Assembly: GCF_003073045.1 (NCBI RefSeq)
Contig: NC_037591.1
Location: forward strand, 23,159,319 to 23,223,318
Direction of reading: 5' to 3'
Source of the DNA: Pomacea canaliculata
Taxonomy: Eukaryota > Mollusca > Gastropoda > Architaenioglossa > Ampullariidae
Length of the DNA stretch: 64,000 nucleotides
The translations under genes and the position numbers were made by a program. Position 1 is the stretch's first letter, and the number at the start of each line of letters is the position of its first letter. Below the pieces are notes generated by a model, which did no database searches, had not been told where the DNA came from, and worked only from the letters and a program-made list of their open reading frames with translations. Shown one piece after another: positions 61,673-64,000 of this stretch.

Positions 61673-64000
61673 CCCTGAACCACCATACTTACTACATACA
61701 TTGCTGCAACATAATTTTTATGGGATGTTGTTTCTTAAATGTTACCTTTCTCAAGACAATCTTCATGGCCTTTTTATTATTTTTGACGCCTGGGGCCACC
61801 TGCACATTTCTAATTTTAAACACTTTTAGGCATGAAATCTATTTTGCTAATCAGCTTTAAAGAAACAGCAAACAACACGATTTAAGAACTTTATGTTTCT
61901 TAATTTGCTTGTTTAGAACAAGGTTAGGTCAAGTTTCAGAAATGTGCAATTAGCCCTTGCTTTGTAACAAGAATGTTAAAACACTTGGGATATTTGTTAA
62001 AAAGCACATGATGCCTTGAAATTTTAAGGCACAAAATAGCTGAATCATCAACAGTGTATGTTAGCTTTGTTGTGAACAAAACTTTGATATTTGTTTTTAG
62101 TGCTTATGCAAAGTAGACTATGCAATGAAGTGCTTAGCAGGTATTGCTTTTAAACCTGATCCCCCCACATCATCACCCCCTCAACCACCCAAAAACAAAC
62201 TCCATAATGGTTTGAATTTTTCTCTGGCCACTTTAACTAGGTATAAACAATATATAAACGATGTATAAACAATGCTGCGATAGTGTAGGATCATCTATCC
62301 ATGACAGGATTGTCTTGCTGCAACTAAAAAGCATGTCGAGACCATACTTTCTTCCACACTTATTTGTAATGGTTTGCGATGTCTAAGGCCATGTGATGAG
62401 CCAATGGTCTTACATGCCCATGTCACAGAAGCAGTAAATAATAAACACTACTACTACTAAATATCTTAAACAGTAAGGTCATAGTGACAAGCCATGGGTC
62501 AGCTGGAAAGGGGGGGAAATTACTGTGTAATTTTGTTTGTTGCACGACTAAAGTCAAAAGCCAGGATCAGTGTCCCACTTCTCACCTTGCTTAGAAAGGT
62601 AACCCCCTCTCTTTTTCTATCCTCAGATGCTGTCACAGTATCGCTTCGGCCTCTTGCATTATTGAAACTAGTTACTGCATGTCTACTGTCATATCAAGAT
62701 ACATCAGTTTAAGGCAGTTACAGATTATTTTAGAAATAAGAGTAGAATCTGTAATAAAATGTTGCCTTGTGTTTGTGTTTTTGAAATTAATTTTTTTAAA
62801 TACAAGAAAACAATGGCTTACTGAAAATAAGTCCAATCCCACCACTTGCCGAAACATTTCTGTTAGGTGCTTTGTGTGAGTGTGACATGAAAACCAGGAA
62901 AGATCAAACACTACAATCATGTTATCCTCTTTAGAGGGCAAGACAAATTACACTGCAGCCTTCACCTCTTTCATCCCTTAAACACAAAAAAAGAAACTCC
63001 AAATGATTCAAAGAAAAATCACATGACACACATAGTCAAGTTGTAGGTGTGTGTGTGTACATCTAAGTTTTATTTTCAAAAGTTTTGAGCACTGTTAACA
63101 TTGAAAAAAAAAGTCTGTCTTTTTAATATTGTAGCAATGTGTGTAGACAATACTACCCGACCTAGGGCCGGATAACCAAAACTACAAAGCACCCAGCACA
63201 ATCGTACCACACGCATGAACCACAGATACAAGATGCCACTTGCACTCACAGCAATAGACAGGTCTTGCTTGCGTGCTGGACTCTTTCTTGCACTCCTCAT
63301 GTACACTACTCTGCAAAACTGTCTGGCAACAGTTTTGTTGTTTCACAGCTATGTACTTCCACAGAAGAAAAAAAAAAAAGCATGACCACAGACTGCCCAT
63401 GTAATACCATAAAGCATTGCTCTCATAAGAAAACTTAAAAAAAAAAGGATCAAAAACTTAACCATCTTGTTAAACGATTCACACAGTTCTCCCTTGCCCC
63501 TTTGAAGAAGTTTAAAGTAACTATGACAACCAAATCACTGCATTCTTACTCCTCATTCCTACCCTCCCCGGCCCTGCCCCCTTCCCTCCCAAACCAATTA
63601 AGTCAACAGGCTAACAGAAAGGCATTTCTCTCACCTAATTCTTGCATTCCTTTCATGCTTAAAAGTGGAAATAGAATTTAGGAAAAAAGTACAGGTACTG
63701 AAAAGGGTAGATCTCACAACAAATACCAGTGCCTGTAATTAAAAAAAAACAAAAAACAAAAACAAACCTCCAATAGCTATAGTTCTTAAGTGAAAGTCTT
63801 TCCTATACAGATCAAAGCTAAAATATGAAGTGCTGAACATTTAACTCATTCAGTGTTGACATTCAATAATGGATCTAAAGGAAAAAAGGACACTTAACTC
63901 TCCACCCTTAAAATTTTTTTTTTTTAGTTATTCTCATACATACCAAGTCCTTTAAACAATAGCATTGGATCAAATATGTAGTAGCAGGTGATTGCCAATA
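61673..64000. other. LRR-gene 3'UTR and flank
   Basis: Plus-strand AATAAA signals occur at 62440-62445 (beside a (CTA)n run) and 62753-62758, plausible 3' ends of the LRR gene. A minus-strand AATAAA at 63069-63074 may end a gene lying beyond the right edge. No coding exon is supported here. Confidence 0.4.

Overview
This window is animal nuclear DNA: AT-rich, intron-bearing genes, a cytosolic tRNA, microsatellites and DNA transposons. The gene set (tandem cathepsin L genes with signal peptides, TDP-43, TMEM267) fits a lophotrochozoan invertebrate, most likely a gastropod or other mollusc. The taxon is an inference from gene style and was not tested.

Layout. From 1 to about 34.7 kb lies a minus-strand tandem array of cathepsin L-like cysteine protease genes: A (2.3-6.4 kb), a promoter-only relic X1 (8.6-9.1 kb), B (9.5-12.9 kb), a gutted relic X2 (17.8-19.0 kb), C (19.4-23.2 kb) and the more diverged D (30.0-34.3 kb). 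All share one architecture: a 5' exon behind a TATA box, then seven coding exons with the ATG at the first base of exon 2. X1-B and X2-C are two copies of one recent segmental duplication (about 8.6-14.2 kb and 18.1-24.5 kb). A, B and C each carry one or two single-base indels in otherwise conserved exons, which may be decay or residual assembly error; D is intact. Between B and X2 sits a THAP-like zinc-finger fragment (15.3-16.3 kb).

From 38.8 to 47.3 kb is the minus-strand TDP-43 gene with four coding exons encoding 406 aa. A separate Tyr/Ser/Gln-rich terminal exon lies 3.4 kb downstream. It is phase-compatible with an internal donor in the Gly-rich exon and would give a 401-aa isoform that loses the conserved C-terminal helix region. 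A UG-rich tract just past the normal stop may be an autoregulatory binding site. A tRNA-Phe(GAA) gene follows at 47.74 kb.

From 48.7 to 49.4 kb is an internally deleted Tigger (pogo) DNA transposon. From 50.9 to 52.5 kb is TMEM267 (minus strand, two exons). Head-to-head with it, about 0.57 kb away, starts an 11-exon leucine-rich-repeat gene (53.1-61.7 kb, plus strand) with a large disordered insertion in the LRR array. Other mobile DNA: a short hAT element with an 8-bp target duplication inside cathepsin D, a LINE 3' fragment at 35.9-36.2 kb, a tRNA-derived SINE in the TMEM267 intron, and an inverted pair of about 300-bp repeats at gene D. I saw no CRISPR array and no retrovirus-like element.
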